Below the pieces are notes generated by a model. It had not been told where the DNA came from. It searched no databases and worked only from the letters and a program-made list of their open reading frames with translations. A program made the translations under genes and the position numbers. From the NCBI RefSeq assembly GCF_012927445.1, contig NZ_JABBPD010000003.1, forward strand, positions 183,973 to 247,972: 64,000 nucleotides of DNA, given 5' to 3'. Below are positions 36,541-45,420 of the stretch, in pieces. The DNA is from Rhodoferax sp. (GTDB taxonomy: Bacteria > Pseudomonadota > Gammaproteobacteria > Burkholderiales > Burkholderiaceae_C). The stretch's first letter is position 1. Each line of letters begins with the position of its first letter.

Positions 36541-36607
36541 AGCAATAACTTCGTAGAGAATCGGAGATTATCCCAGTCCCAGCACTCTTAATTCAATCTA
36601 CGTCCGC

Positions 36608-37957
36608 ATGTCCGCAGTTTTCAACTTCACCTTTGTTCCCTGGTTCCGTTCGGTGGCGCCTTACATCCACAAATTTCGCAACCAGACTTTTGTGGTTGGC
36701 ATTGCCGGCGAGGCCATTGCGGCCGGCAAGTTGCAGCACCTGGCGCAAGACCTGGCCATGATCCAGAGCATGGGGGTGAAAGTGGTGCTGGTGCACGGTT
36801 TTCGACCGCAAGTGAATGAGCAACTCAAGGCCAAGGGCCATACACCGCGTTATTCGCATGGCATGCGGATCACCGACGAAGTCGCGCTGGACTGCGCCCA
36901 GGAAGCGGCAGGCCAGCTGCGCTACGAAATTGAGGCTGCGTTCAGCCAGGGCCTGCCCAACACGCCGATGGCCGACTCCACGGTACGGGTGATTTCGGGC
37001 AATTTCATTACAGCGCGGCCGGTGGGGATTGTGGACGGTGTTGATTTTCAGCACTCCGGTTTGGTGCGCAAGGTCGATACGGCGGGCATCTTGCGCACGC
37101 TGGACTTTGGCGCCATGCTGCTGTTGTCGCCCTTTGGTTTTTCGCCGACCGGCGAAGCTTTCAACCTGACGATGGAAGAGGTGGCCACTTCAGTAGCCGT
37201 GGCGTTGCAAGCCGACAAGCTTATTTTTGTCACTGAAATACCGGGCATTCGTGTGCACCCCACCGAACCGGAACACGAAGAAAACCCAATTGATACCGAG
37301 CTGCCCCTGGCGGCGGCCGAGAAGCTGCTGGCCGAGTTGCCCGCGGCCAACCACCCGACAGACACGGCGTTTTACCTGCAGCACTGCGTCAAGGCCTGCA
37401 AACATGGGGTGGAACGCAGCCACATCATTCCCTTTGCGGTCGACGGCGCCATCCTGCTGGAGGTGTACGTGCACGATGGCATTGGCACCATGGTGGTGGA
37501 CGAAAAGCTGGAAAGTCTGCGCGAAGCGACAGTGGACGACGTGGGCGGTATTCTGCAATTGATTGAACCGTTTGAGAAAGACGGCACACTGGTCAAACGC
37601 AGCCGCACCGAGATCGAACGCGATGTGGGTCTCTACACGGTGATCGAGCACGACGGCGTTATTTTTGCCTGTGCCGCACTTTATTCTTACCCGGAAGCGC
37701 GCACCGCCGAAATGGCCGCGCTTACCGTGTCGCCGCAGGTGCAAGGCCAAGGCGATGGAGAACGGGTCTTGAAACGCATTGAACAACGTGCCAGAGCCGC
37801 TGGACTGGACAGTATTTTTGTACTGACAACCCGCACCACCCACTGGTTTCTCAAACGGGGCTTCGTGCTGGTCGACCCGGAATGGCTGCCCGAGGCCCGC
37901 AAGCGCAAATACAACTGGGATCGAAAAAGCCAGGTGCTGGTGAAAAAGATCGGCTAG
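36608..37957 (+). CDS. argA: Amino-acid N-acetyltransferase (N-acetylglutamate synthase)
   Basis: This 449-aa protein has an N-terminal amino-acid-kinase fold (VVGIAGEAIAAGKLQHLAQD, VVLVHGFRPQVNEQL) that senses arginine and a C-terminal GNAT domain (about 300-449: MAALTVSPQVQGQGDGERVL, the acetyl-CoA loop, and HWFLKRGF). It makes N-acetylglutamate, the first step of arginine synthesis. Length is that of classical bacterial ArgA. It is divergent from hrpA; the start ATG 36608 is the first in frame and gives the family N-terminus. Confidence 0.95.
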   Translation: MSAVFNFTFVPWFRSVAPYIHKFRNQTFVVGIAGEAIAAGKLQHLAQDLAMIQSMGVKVVLVHGFRPQVNEQLKAKGHTPRYSHGMRITDEVALDCAQEAAGQLRYEIEAAFSQGLPNTPMADSTVRVISGNFITARPVGIVDGVDFQHSGLVRKVDTAGILRTLDFGAMLLLSPFGFSPTGEAFNLTMEEVATSVAVALQADKLIFVTEIPGIRVHPTEPEHEENPIDTELPLAAAEKLLAELPAANHPTDTAFYLQHCVKACKHGVERSHIIPFAVDGAILLEVYVHDGIGTMVVDEKLESLREATVDDVGGILQLIEPFEKDGTLVKRSRTEIERDVGLYTVIEHDGVIFACAALYSYPEARTAEMAALTVSPQVQGQGDGERVLKRIEQRARAAGLDSIFVLTTRTTHWFLKRGFVLVDPEWLPEARKRKYNWDRKSQVLVKKIG

Positions 37958-38071
37958 GACGCCAACGCAACTTCCTGCCGTGTCGATTGCCACCTGTAAC
38001 TGCTTGATGTGCATCAAGATTTATCATGCTGATCAGGTACAAAATACGACTTTGACAAGCAGGAAGTGTTC

Positions 38072-39301
38072 ATGAGCGAGAAAATTCAAGCACCGCGGGC
38101 GCCCGAAACCGTTTCGGTGCCAGTGACAACCCCCAAGGCCATTGCGCCCCAGCTAAAGGCAGCACCCCAAGCCCCTGTCAATCGCGCCAAAACGTCACCC
38201 CGCAAGTCCACCGTTGTTACGCCACGCCGTGTGGCGCAAGGCGATACCACCGGGGCAAAAACCGTCAGCGGCATTGCAAAAAAAGTAGCCAAAACCAAGC
38301 TGGATGCTGCGCAAGGCGCGCAACAGAGTGCCTTGAAAGATATCCTGAAGCAGACGGATGACAAGGTTTCTGCGCTCAAGGCCTTGCTGGCGGGCAGTTC
38401 TCCCGATGATGTAACCGCCATTCGCAATATGCTGCTGGACGACCAGAATCTGGCCAACGATAAAGTGGGCAAGCCGGACGAAGAACTCGCCGGTGACTGG
38501 CGCACAGGCGCTTACCCGTACAAGAACCTGATGTCTCGCAAACGATACGAGACACAAAAATACCAACTGCAGGTTGAATTGCTCAAGTTGCAAAATTGGG
38601 CCAAGGAAACCGGGCAACGCATCGTGATCCTGTTTGAAGGGCGCGACGCGGCTGGCAAGGGCGGCGCGATCAAGCGCTTTATGGAGCACCTGAATCCGCG
38701 CGGTGCACGCTTGGTGGCGCTGGAAAAGCCCACCGATACCGAGCGCGGTCAATGGTATTTTCAGCGCTACGTGCAGCACCTCCCCACTTCCGGTGAAATC
38801 GTCATGTTTGACCGTTCCTGGTACAACCGCGCCGGGGTGGAACGGGTAATGGGGTTTTGCAGCGAGGTGGAATACCAGGAATTCATCCGCCAGGCCCCGC
38901 TGTTTGAGCGCCAGTTGGTGAGCAGTGGCGTGCACCTGATCAAGTTCTGGTTCTCCGTCAGTAGCAAAGAGCAACGTCGTCGTTTCAAGGAACGCGAACT
39001 GCATCCCTTGAAACAATGGAAACTCAGTCCGATTGATTTGGCCTCGCTGGACAAATGGAATGACTACACCAAGGCCAAAGAAGCCATGTTTTTTGAAACC
39101 GACACGGCCGATGCACCTTGGACCGTCATCAAATCGGATTGCAAGAAACGGGCGCGCCTGAACGCCATGCGCTACGTTTTACACAAACTGCCTTATGCCA
39201 ACAAGGATTTGGCCAATATTGGCACGCTGGATAACTTGCTGGTAGGCCGCGCGCATGTGGTGTATGAGCGGGGTGAACACCCAGGTAGCGCGATTTTGTA
39301 G
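38072..39301 (+). CDS. ppk2: Polyphosphate kinase 2
   Basis: This 409-aa protein has a PPK2 core in residues about 150-400: Walker A FEGRDAAGKGGAIKRF, Walker B/lid FDRSWYNRAGVERVMGFC and IKFWFSVSSKEQRRRF. It moves phosphate between polyphosphate and nucleotides. The first 130 residues are a low-complexity Ala/Pro/Lys-rich extension with a charged helical part, longer than usual for single-domain PPK2 (about 270-300 aa). ATG 38072 follows AGGAAG at 5-nt spacing. Confidence 0.93.
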   Translation: MSEKIQAPRAPETVSVPVTTPKAIAPQLKAAPQAPVNRAKTSPRKSTVVTPRRVAQGDTTGAKTVSGIAKKVAKTKLDAAQGAQQSALKDILKQTDDKVSALKALLAGSSPDDVTAIRNMLLDDQNLANDKVGKPDEELAGDWRTGAYPYKNLMSRKRYETQKYQLQVELLKLQNWAKETGQRIVILFEGRDAAGKGGAIKRFMEHLNPRGARLVALEKPTDTERGQWYFQRYVQHLPTSGEIVMFDRSWYNRAGVERVMGFCSEVEYQEFIRQAPLFERQLVSSGVHLIKFWFSVSSKEQRRRFKERELHPLKQWKLSPIDLASLDKWNDYTKAKEAMFFETDTADAPWTVIKSDCKKRARLNAMRYVLHKLPYANKDLANIGTLDNLLVGRAHVVYERGEHPGSAIL

Positions 39302-39312
39302 AGCGACTGGGC

Positions 39313-39831
39313 TCAGCGGCGTTTGATCAATCCTAAGATCAGCGCCAGTGCCAGCACGGCAATGCCGCTGAAACACAAAAATGACCAATTGGCGATAGAG
39401 CCACCAAGGAAAGTCCAGTCGACCTTGCTGCAATCGCCACCGCCCTTGAAGATCATGGGAATGACGCGCTGCAGCGGAAAAGTCTCGATCATTCCGTAAA
39501 AGTCACGCCCACAAGACACAACTTCAGGCGGATACCATTGCAACCAGCTTTGCCGAGCCGCCACATAGGCGCCGAAACCGGCCGTAACCAGCAACAGCAC
39601 AGCGCCACCAATATGGATGCCTTTTTTGTTGCTAGTCGCCGTCAAACCTGCGATCAATGCTATCAAAACAAGAGCATAGCGCTGAACGATGCACATGGGA
39701 CAGGGCACCAGTCCCACTGCATGTTGCAAATACAGGCCAAACGCCAGCAAACCAAGACAAACTACGCTGAGCAGTACAAAGATGCGGCGCGCAGAGTTAC
39801 CCGGCCAGCCCCGCGGAGCCTGGGAAAACAT
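39313..39831 (-). CDS. dsbB: Disulfide bond formation protein B
   Basis: This 172-aa inner-membrane protein has four helices and reoxidises DsbA using quinone. The first periplasmic Cys pair is in VPCPMCIVQRYALVLIAL. The second region has Cys in EVVSCGRDF and GGDCSKVDWTFLGG. It starts MFSQAPRGWPGNSARRIF. It is convergent with ppk2, and the small zinc-type gene lies 3 bp upstream of its start on the same strand. Confidence 0.93.
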   Translation of the reverse strand: MFSQAPRGWPGNSARRIFVLLSVVCLGLLAFGLYLQHAVGLVPCPMCIVQRYALVLIALIAGLTATSNKKGIHIGGAVLLLVTAGFGAYVAARQSWLQWYPPEVVSCGRDFYGMIETFPLQRVIPMIFKGGGDCSKVDWTFLGGSIANWSFLCFSGIAVLALALILGLIKRR

Positions 39832-39834
39832 GGA

Positions 39835-40068
39835 TTAGCCTGCGGCTGCCTCGTCCGCCGCCTTGCAGGACGGTGAACACACGGCTTGGGATTTGCCGAG
39901 AATTTTGCGCGTGACCATCTGTGAGCGAGCGCGATGCTTGCCACACAGAAAACACGACATGGTCGCGGCCCCAAACGACGTTGCCGCCGTGAAGGGTGAT
40001 CCGGATACTTTGGATTTGTAACGCAGGCCGTCGGCCAACATTTTGGTTTTTGTGTCTGCTTTTGCCAT
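39835..40068 (-). CDS. Hypothetical small protein with two Cys pairs
   Basis: This 77-aa protein starts MAKADTKTKMLADGLRYKSK. CFLCGKHRARSQ and VCSPSCK give CxxC and CxxxC pairs that could bind zinc. It is basic in its first half. I do not recognise a family. It sits 3 bp before dsbB and may be co-transcribed with it. Confidence 0.6.
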   Translation of the reverse strand: MAKADTKTKMLADGLRYKSKVSGSPFTAATSFGAATMSCFLCGKHRARSQMVTRKILGKSQAVCSPSCKAADEAAAG

Positions 40069-40308
40069 AAACTACATTTTACTTCAGTGCGCACAAGCCG
40101 GTATTGATAGATGCTTACTTTGCAGCCCCGAATGCTGCCGGCGGCAAAGCTGCATGGGCGATCAACAGCATGTTCTGGGTTAAATCAATTCCCCCTTTAT
40201 ATTGGGCCGCACCGTAAAAATGCAAGTCCTCCCTGACCCTGCCCGCCCGACGGCCACTGAAAGCTTGCTAAAGTTACGCCCTTTATAAGAATTCGGAAAA
40301 GGCTTCAA
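40069..40308. other. Intergenic region with divergent promoters
   Basis: It separates the small Cys-pair gene from yggX. No gene or clear repeat is seen apart from an expected promoter for each side. Confidence 0.4.
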
Positions 40309-40581
40309 ATGGCACGCACTGTAAATTGCATCAAACTCGGTAAAGAAGCGGAAGGCCTGGACTTTCCGCCCTATCCCGGCGAACTCGGCAAGCGTATCTG
40401 GGAGAGCGTGAGCAAAGAAGCATGGGCCGCCTGGCTCAAGCATCAGACCATGCTGGTCAATGAAAACCGCCTGAATCTGGCTGACGCGCGCGCGCGCCAG
40501 TACCTGGCCCGCCAGATGGAAAACCACTTTTTTGGCTCTGGCGCCGACGCTGCCCAGGGCTACGTGCCTCCCAGCCCTTAA
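40309..40581 (+). CDS. yggX: Fe(2+)-trafficking/oxidative protection protein YggX
   Basis: This 90-aa protein matches YggX throughout: [20 protein letters not shown] with the conserved Cys7, [19 protein letters not shown] and [19 protein letters not shown]. It protects iron-sulfur clusters and links to MutY and glutathione metabolism in enterics. It lies 12 bp upstream of mnmC and could be co-transcribed with it. Confidence 0.95.
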   Translation: MARTVNCIKLGKEAEGLDFPPYPGELGKRIWESVSKEAWAAWLKHQTMLVNENRLNLADARARQYLARQMENHFFGSGADAAQGYVPPSP

Positions 40582-40593
40582 TGTTTCTGACGC

Positions 40594-42441
40594 ATGGTTG
40601 AACCGGCAACAGCCGTGTTGTGGCAGCAGGGGGGGTTACCGCAAGCTTGGGCTGGGCAGACGGCTTGGCGCATTCTGGACACCCATTTTTCTCTGGGTTT
40701 CAATTTTTTGAGCACCTGGCAGGCCTGGAAAAGCGACCGCTTGCGACCGCACATGCTGCACTATGTGTCGCTGACTTCAGCGCCGCCCTCGCTGGATGAC
40801 TTACGGGCCTCTGCAGAGAATTTTCCCGAACTGCGGGAGTTGCTGCAAGAGCTGGCACCCCAATGGTTCGGGTTGCTGCCCGGCTTTCATCGTTTCACGC
40901 TCGACAACGGGCGGGTGTTGTTGACGCTGTGCGTGGGCGACTTGACGGCCATGCTGCGGCAACAGCAATTTAATGCCGATACGGTTTACCTGGATCCAGG
41001 TCAAGCGGCCCCGTTAGACCGCACGGCGGCTTCGACCTGGGATATCTGGGCGGTCAAAGCCTTGGCACGCTGCTGCCGCCGAGGCACGGGTCTGGTCACT
41101 GCGACCGATGCTTCTGACTTGTTGGCTAATTTGACGCAATGCGGCTTTGAGTTGCAGCCCAGCGAGACCCCGCCCCAAAGTGGTCTACTGAGCGGCCACT
41201 TCAATCCGCGCTGGACTATCAAGAACTCACGAGAACAGTCGGTGGCGCCTTCGGTGCCGGTTGAAACTTGTGCCGTTATTGGCGCCGGACTGGCGGGCGC
41301 CAGTGTTGCCGCCGCGCTGGCCAGGCGTGGCTGGCAGGTGCGGGTGCTCGACCAGGGCGACGCGCCCGCCGCCGGTGCTTCCGGACTGCCCGTGGGCTTG
41401 GTGGTGCCGCATGTCTCTGCCGACGATTGTCCGCTGTCGCGCTTGTCACGCAGTGGCGTGCGGTTGATGCTGCAGCAGGCCCGCAGCCTGCTTGAACAAG
41501 GCCAGGACTGGGAGGCCACAGGCACGCTGGAACACCGGGTCGATGGCACGCCGGGGCTCCCCGCCAACTGGCCGGTGCCGGGCCTGGACTGGTCGCAAAT
41601 GACAACACCAGATAAAGCCACGCAGCAACTCGCCGACACGACATGGAATCATGGGATTGCCGCAGACGACCCGACCATCTGGCACGCCCAGGCGGCGTGG
41701 CTCAAGCCAGTCCAATTGGTGCGGGCCTGGCTGTCGCAGCCCGGCGTCACTTTTCAGGGCGGCGCCCGGGTGGCCGCCCTTCGGCAAAACGGGGATCAAT
41801 GGGAACTGCTGGACGCACAGGGCCAGGTTCTCACCAGCGCCAGCCGGGTGGTTTTTGCCAATGCCAGCGGCGCGAAGCCGTTGATTGAAAGCCTGCAAAC
41901 CGTCTTGCCGTCTTTGGGCATTTGCGTCCAGCAGTTGTCCGGCATGCACGGTTTACTGGGGCAGTTGTCGTGGTCCCTGCACCGAGGGGCCGCAGACGCC
42001 GCCTCCCCGCCCTTTCCGGTCAACGGGGCGGGCAGCGTGGTACCTATGGTGCCCGTTGAAGGGGGCGCCGCCTGGTTCATTGGTTCGAGCTACCAACCCG
42101 ATAACAAACCAGCCCTGCCGGATGATAAAAACCACGCTGCCAACCTCGGCCGGCTGAACAAGTTAATCCCCCAATTGGGGCAGGCCTTGGCTGCACAGTT
42201 TGATGCCGGCGACATTAACGGCTGGAAAAACACCCGCTGTGTCACGGCTGACCGTCTGCCGATGGTGGGGCCCTTGTACAAAGCAGACAACCCCAGTTTG
42301 TGGATTTGTGCTGGCATGGGGTCACGCGGCATGAGCTTTTCGGTCCTGTGCGCCGAATTGCTGGCGGCCCGCTGGGGTGCCGAGCCGCTGGCGGTGGAAG
42401 CCAGTTTGGCGCAGTCTGTTTACGCCCTGCGCGGCACTTAG
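40594..42441 (+). CDS. mnmC: Bifunctional tRNA wobble-uridine modification enzyme MnmC
   Basis: This 615-aa protein has an N-terminal SAM-dependent methyltransferase (about 1-220, FSLGFNFLSTWQAWK, VYLDPGQAAP) and a C-terminal FAD-dependent oxidoreductase (CAVIGAGLAGASVAAALA, then GASGLPVGLVVPH). It removes the carboxymethyl group from cmnm5s2U34 and then methylates to mnm5s2U in tRNA. The N-terminal sequence is shorter than in E. coli (668 aa in total) but both domains are recognisable. Start is ATG 40594. Confidence 0.92.
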   Translation: MVEPATAVLWQQGGLPQAWAGQTAWRILDTHFSLGFNFLSTWQAWKSDRLRPHMLHYVSLTSAPPSLDDLRASAENFPELRELLQELAPQWFGLLPGFHRFTLDNGRVLLTLCVGDLTAMLRQQQFNADTVYLDPGQAAPLDRTAASTWDIWAVKALARCCRRGTGLVTATDASDLLANLTQCGFELQPSETPPQSGLLSGHFNPRWTIKNSREQSVAPSVPVETCAVIGAGLAGASVAAALARRGWQVRVLDQGDAPAAGASGLPVGLVVPHVSADDCPLSRLSRSGVRLMLQQARSLLEQGQDWEATGTLEHRVDGTPGLPANWPVPGLDWSQMTTPDKATQQLADTTWNHGIAADDPTIWHAQAAWLKPVQLVRAWLSQPGVTFQGGARVAALRQNGDQWELLDAQGQVLTSASRVVFANASGAKPLIESLQTVLPSLGICVQQLSGMHGLLGQLSWSLHRGAADAASPPFPVNGAGSVVPMVPVEGGAAWFIGSSYQPDNKPALPDDKNHAANLGRLNKLIPQLGQALAAQFDAGDINGWKNTRCVTADRLPMVGPLYKADNPSLWICAGMGSRGMSFSVLCAELLAARWGAEPLAVEASLAQSVYALRGT

Positions 42442-42524
42442 CTGCCCTGGCTGGATTACCGCATCATTGCGGCCAGGCGCGGTCATTCACATCGTGCCAT
42501 CGTTACTCTTTTTGGGACTTCGCC

Positions 42525-43472
42525 ATGATCCTTGTTGCCGGTTCTGCCAATCTCGACTTTGTCGTTCGCGCCCCGCACATTCCAGCGCCGGGTGAAACCG
42601 TGTTGGGACGGGATTTCAAAACATTCCCCGGCGGCAAAGGGGCCAATCAGGCGGTGGCATGCGCCCGCGCAGGTGGCGCAACCACACACATGCTGCTTGC
42701 GCTGGGCGAAGATACCTTTGCGGCTCCGCTGGAAGCCTCCCTGCATGCGGCCGGCGTGCAGATGCACCTCGTGCGCGTCAAAGACCAGGCCACCGGCACC
42801 GCCTTTATCTGCGTATCGGATGACGCAGAAAACGCCATCACGGTCGCGCCGGGCGCCAACCATGCATTGCGCGCGGCAGACTTGCCACCCTTGACGGGCT
42901 TCACCCACTTGTTGCTGCAACTCGAAATACCGCTGGAAAGCGTCATGGCGTATGCCCACACCGCCCGACAAAGCGGCGTCAAGGTGATTCTCAATGCCGC
43001 GCCGGCGCAAGCCTTGCCCCCAGAATTGCTGGCATTGCTTGATGTGCTGATCGTCAACGAGGGGGAACTGGCCGTTGTTGCCCAACATGCAGGAAGCATG
43101 GCCCAGTGTCTGGCCCGTCTCGAGGTGCCGTGCGTGGTGGTGACATTGGGGCATCGTGGCTGTTGTGCCCGCCTGGACGGTGTGTTTTCATACCAACCGG
43201 CGTTCAAAGTCACACCGATCGACAGCACCGGCGCCGGAGACACTTTCTGTGGCGTGCTGGTCGCCGCGCTCAGTCTGGGACACACCTTGCCGCAGGCCCT
43301 GCAACTGGGCAGCGCCGCAGGCGCCCTGGCCTGCACCCGGCTCGGCGCCCAGTCCAGTATTCCCAATCAGGCTGAAGTGACGGCCTTTTTAGCCACCCAG
43401 CCAAAAACTAGCGAAACCCAAAACGCAGAACTCCGGCGATTTTGTGGTTTCGACATGCCGACACAACTCTGA
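42525..43472 (+). CDS. rbsK: Ribokinase-like PfkB sugar kinase
   Basis: This 315-aa PfkB-family kinase starts MILVAGSANLDFVVRAPHIP. GETVLGRDFKTFPGGKGANQ is the first PfkB signature and DSTGAGDTFCGVLVAAL the second, with the catalytic Asp. Next to a nucleoside hydrolase on the same strand (13 bp apart), it plausibly phosphorylates the ribose released by that enzyme. The track starts 75 codons upstream inside mnmC; ATG 42525 is the right start. Confidence 0.9.
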   Translation: MILVAGSANLDFVVRAPHIPAPGETVLGRDFKTFPGGKGANQAVACARAGGATTHMLLALGEDTFAAPLEASLHAAGVQMHLVRVKDQATGTAFICVSDDAENAITVAPGANHALRAADLPPLTGFTHLLLQLEIPLESVMAYAHTARQSGVKVILNAAPAQALPPELLALLDVLIVNEGELAVVAQHAGSMAQCLARLEVPCVVVTLGHRGCCARLDGVFSYQPAFKVTPIDSTGAGDTFCGVLVAALSLGHTLPQALQLGSAAGALACTRLGAQSSIPNQAEVTAFLATQPKTSETQNAELRRFCGFDMPTQL

Positions 43473-43485
43473 GCCCTCAAATTCC

Positions 43486-44478
43486 ATGCCGACACCCCAC
43501 CCCCACAAAGTTATTTACGACACCGACCCCGGCGTGGATGACGCCATGGCGCTTTACTTTGCCTTGGCGCACCCGGCGATTGACGTGCTGGGCATCACCA
43601 CCACTTTTGGCAATGTCACCGTAGAGCAGGCAGCCATCAATGCCCTCTATTTGACTTCCATCGCGGGCAAAAATGTTCCGGTTACCCAAGGCGTGGCGAC
43701 GCCCTGGTGCAAGCCCGCCGAAGCCCCGCCCGCCCATATTCATGGCGCCGATGGACTGGGTAACCTACCCGTGCGGCTGCCGAGCAAGGCCCAGCTTGAT
43801 CCCCGGTCTTCCGCGCAATTCATCGTCGACATGGCATGCGCCCAACCGGGCGAAATCACGCTGGTGGCGGTGGGCCCGTTGGGCAACCTGAGCCTGGCGC
43901 TCAAGCTCGAACCCAAGCTGCCGCAACTGCTGCGCCAGGTCATCCTCATGGGCGGTACGATCCTGGAGTCCGGCAACGTCTCGCCGGTGGCCGAGGCCAA
44001 TGTCTGGAACGACCCGCACGCCGCCGATCAGGTGTTCACTGCCGGCTGGAAGCTCACCATGGTTGGCCTGGATGTCACCCACCGCGTTATCCTGCCGGTC
44101 GCCTTGTTCAAAAAAATTGCCGCGCAACACCAGCATGTAGCCACCGACACGCTGCTTCATGCCGTTGAGTTTTACGCCCAACATTACAGCGGGCTCTATC
44201 CCCATGTGGCCGAAATTCACGGCTGTTTTGCCCATGACCTGCTGGCGTTCATTTTTTTGGTCAACCCTGAACTGTTCACCCTGGAGCACGGCCGCATCCG
44301 CGTGGCCACCGAAGGACTGGCCCAAGGCCAGACCATCATGAAGCGCAAGGACTTCATCGACTACCCGCACGCGGGCTGGGGCCAGGAGCAACCCGTCACC
44401 CAGGTCTGCATGCAGGTCCAGGCGCAAGCCTGCAATGCCGTGCTGGAGAACACCCTGATGGGATCGTGGCTGAAATGA
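43486..44478 (+). CDS. Nucleoside hydrolase
   Basis: This 330-aa inosine/uridine-preferring nucleoside hydrolase cleaves the N-glycosidic bond to give ribose and base. The Ca-binding signature VIYDTDPGVDDAMALYFAL lies at the N-terminus, with GPLGNLSLALKLEP, ILMGGTI and ANVWNDPHAADQVF further on. The start at ATG 43486 (MPTPHPHKVIYD) is chosen over the longer track frame. It probably forms a salvage pair with the preceding ribokinase. Confidence 0.92.
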   Translation: MPTPHPHKVIYDTDPGVDDAMALYFALAHPAIDVLGITTTFGNVTVEQAAINALYLTSIAGKNVPVTQGVATPWCKPAEAPPAHIHGADGLGNLPVRLPSKAQLDPRSSAQFIVDMACAQPGEITLVAVGPLGNLSLALKLEPKLPQLLRQVILMGGTILESGNVSPVAEANVWNDPHAADQVFTAGWKLTMVGLDVTHRVILPVALFKKIAAQHQHVATDTLLHAVEFYAQHYSGLYPHVAEIHGCFAHDLLAFIFLVNPELFTLEHGRIRVATEGLAQGQTIMKRKDFIDYPHAGWGQEQPVTQVCMQVQAQACNAVLENTLMGSWLK

Positions 44479-44540
44479 ACACAGGGCGCGAAAAAGACGG
44501 ATGACAACGGGACAGTGCCACGCCGGCTCTCTATATAGCC

Positions 44541-44580
44541 ATATTGCATATAGATCAAATAAAAATATATTTAGCAATAT
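44541..44580 (+). promoter_or_regulatory. AT-rich inverted repeat before the sulfur operon
   Basis: ATATTGC and GCAATAT flank a 26-nt AT-rich stretch (ATATAGATCAAATAAAAATA...). It lies 28 nt before the TauE-type gene. It is a candidate CysB-type activator site and promoter for the sulfate-assimilation genes; this is inference. Confidence 0.45.
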
Positions 44581-44607
44581 AACGATGCACCTTTACAGTC
44601 TGCATCC

Positions 44608-45399
44608 ATGCATGACTTAGCGTTTATCTTTGCCGGTTTTTTTGTCGGCCTTGTCATCGGTCTCACCGGTGTCGGGGGCGGCTCGCTCATGACGCCGATC
44701 CTGATTTTCTTTTTTGGCGTCAAGCCGTATCTGGCGGTGGGCACCGACCTGCTGTTCGCCGCCTTCACCAAAATGGGCGGCACCGTCAAGCTGGCACGCG
44801 CTCACGTAGTGGATTGGCGTGTGGTGCTTCATCTGTCGGCCGGCAGCATTCCGGCCGCCCTGATCACCTTGTTTTTACTTAAACAGGTGGGGGCCGCCAG
44901 TGCCACGGTGCAAAGTCTGATGACCACCACCCTGGGTGTTGCCCTGCTGCTGACGGCGGTGGCCACTTTGTATAAGGCCCTGCGCGGCAAAGCGGCACCG
45001 ACTTCGGTGGCACGCGGCCAGGAAGCCAAGGCGGCCACAGCGCGCCACTGGAGCCTGCCACTGCTGTTTGGCGCAGTCATCGGCTCTCTGGTCACGCTGA
45101 CCTCTGTTGGCGCCGGGGCGATTGGTGTCACCGTGCTGATGATCTTGTACCCTCTGCTGCCCTTGCCCCGCATCGTGGCCGCCGATATTGCCTACGCCGT
45201 GCCGTTGACGCTGGTGGCGGGACTGGGCCACGCCTCGATGGGTTCCGTGGATTGGCCTTTGCTGGCCAAACTGCTGGCCGGTTCGCTGCCCGGCATCTGG
45301 GTCGGTTCGCACTTGATGTCACGCATTCCGGAACGCGTCATCCGCTCCCTTCTTTCCGTGCTGCTGGCCTATGCCGGCATCAAATTAATTGCTTTATAA
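44608..45399 (+). CDS. TauE/SafE (TSUP) membrane carrier
   Basis: This 263-aa integral membrane protein has about eight helices. TSUP signatures are FFVGLVIGLTGVGGGSLMTP (first repeat) and IGSLVTLTSVGAGAIGVTVL (second repeat). The family moves sulfite, sulfoacetate or related sulfur anions. Placed directly before cysI, it could import sulfate or export sulfite; no cysTWA transporter is seen in the window. It starts at ATG 44608. Confidence 0.88.
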   Translation: MHDLAFIFAGFFVGLVIGLTGVGGGSLMTPILIFFFGVKPYLAVGTDLLFAAFTKMGGTVKLARAHVVDWRVVLHLSAGSIPAALITLFLLKQVGAASATVQSLMTTTLGVALLLTAVATLYKALRGKAAPTSVARGQEAKAATARHWSLPLLFGAVIGSLVTLTSVGAGAIGVTVLMILYPLLPLPRIVAADIAYAVPLTLVAGLGHASMGSVDWPLLAKLLAGSLPGIWVGSHLMSRIPERVIRSLLSVLLAYAGIKLIAL

Positions 45400-45420
45400 A
45401 TCCTTGCGGCCTAATTAACC

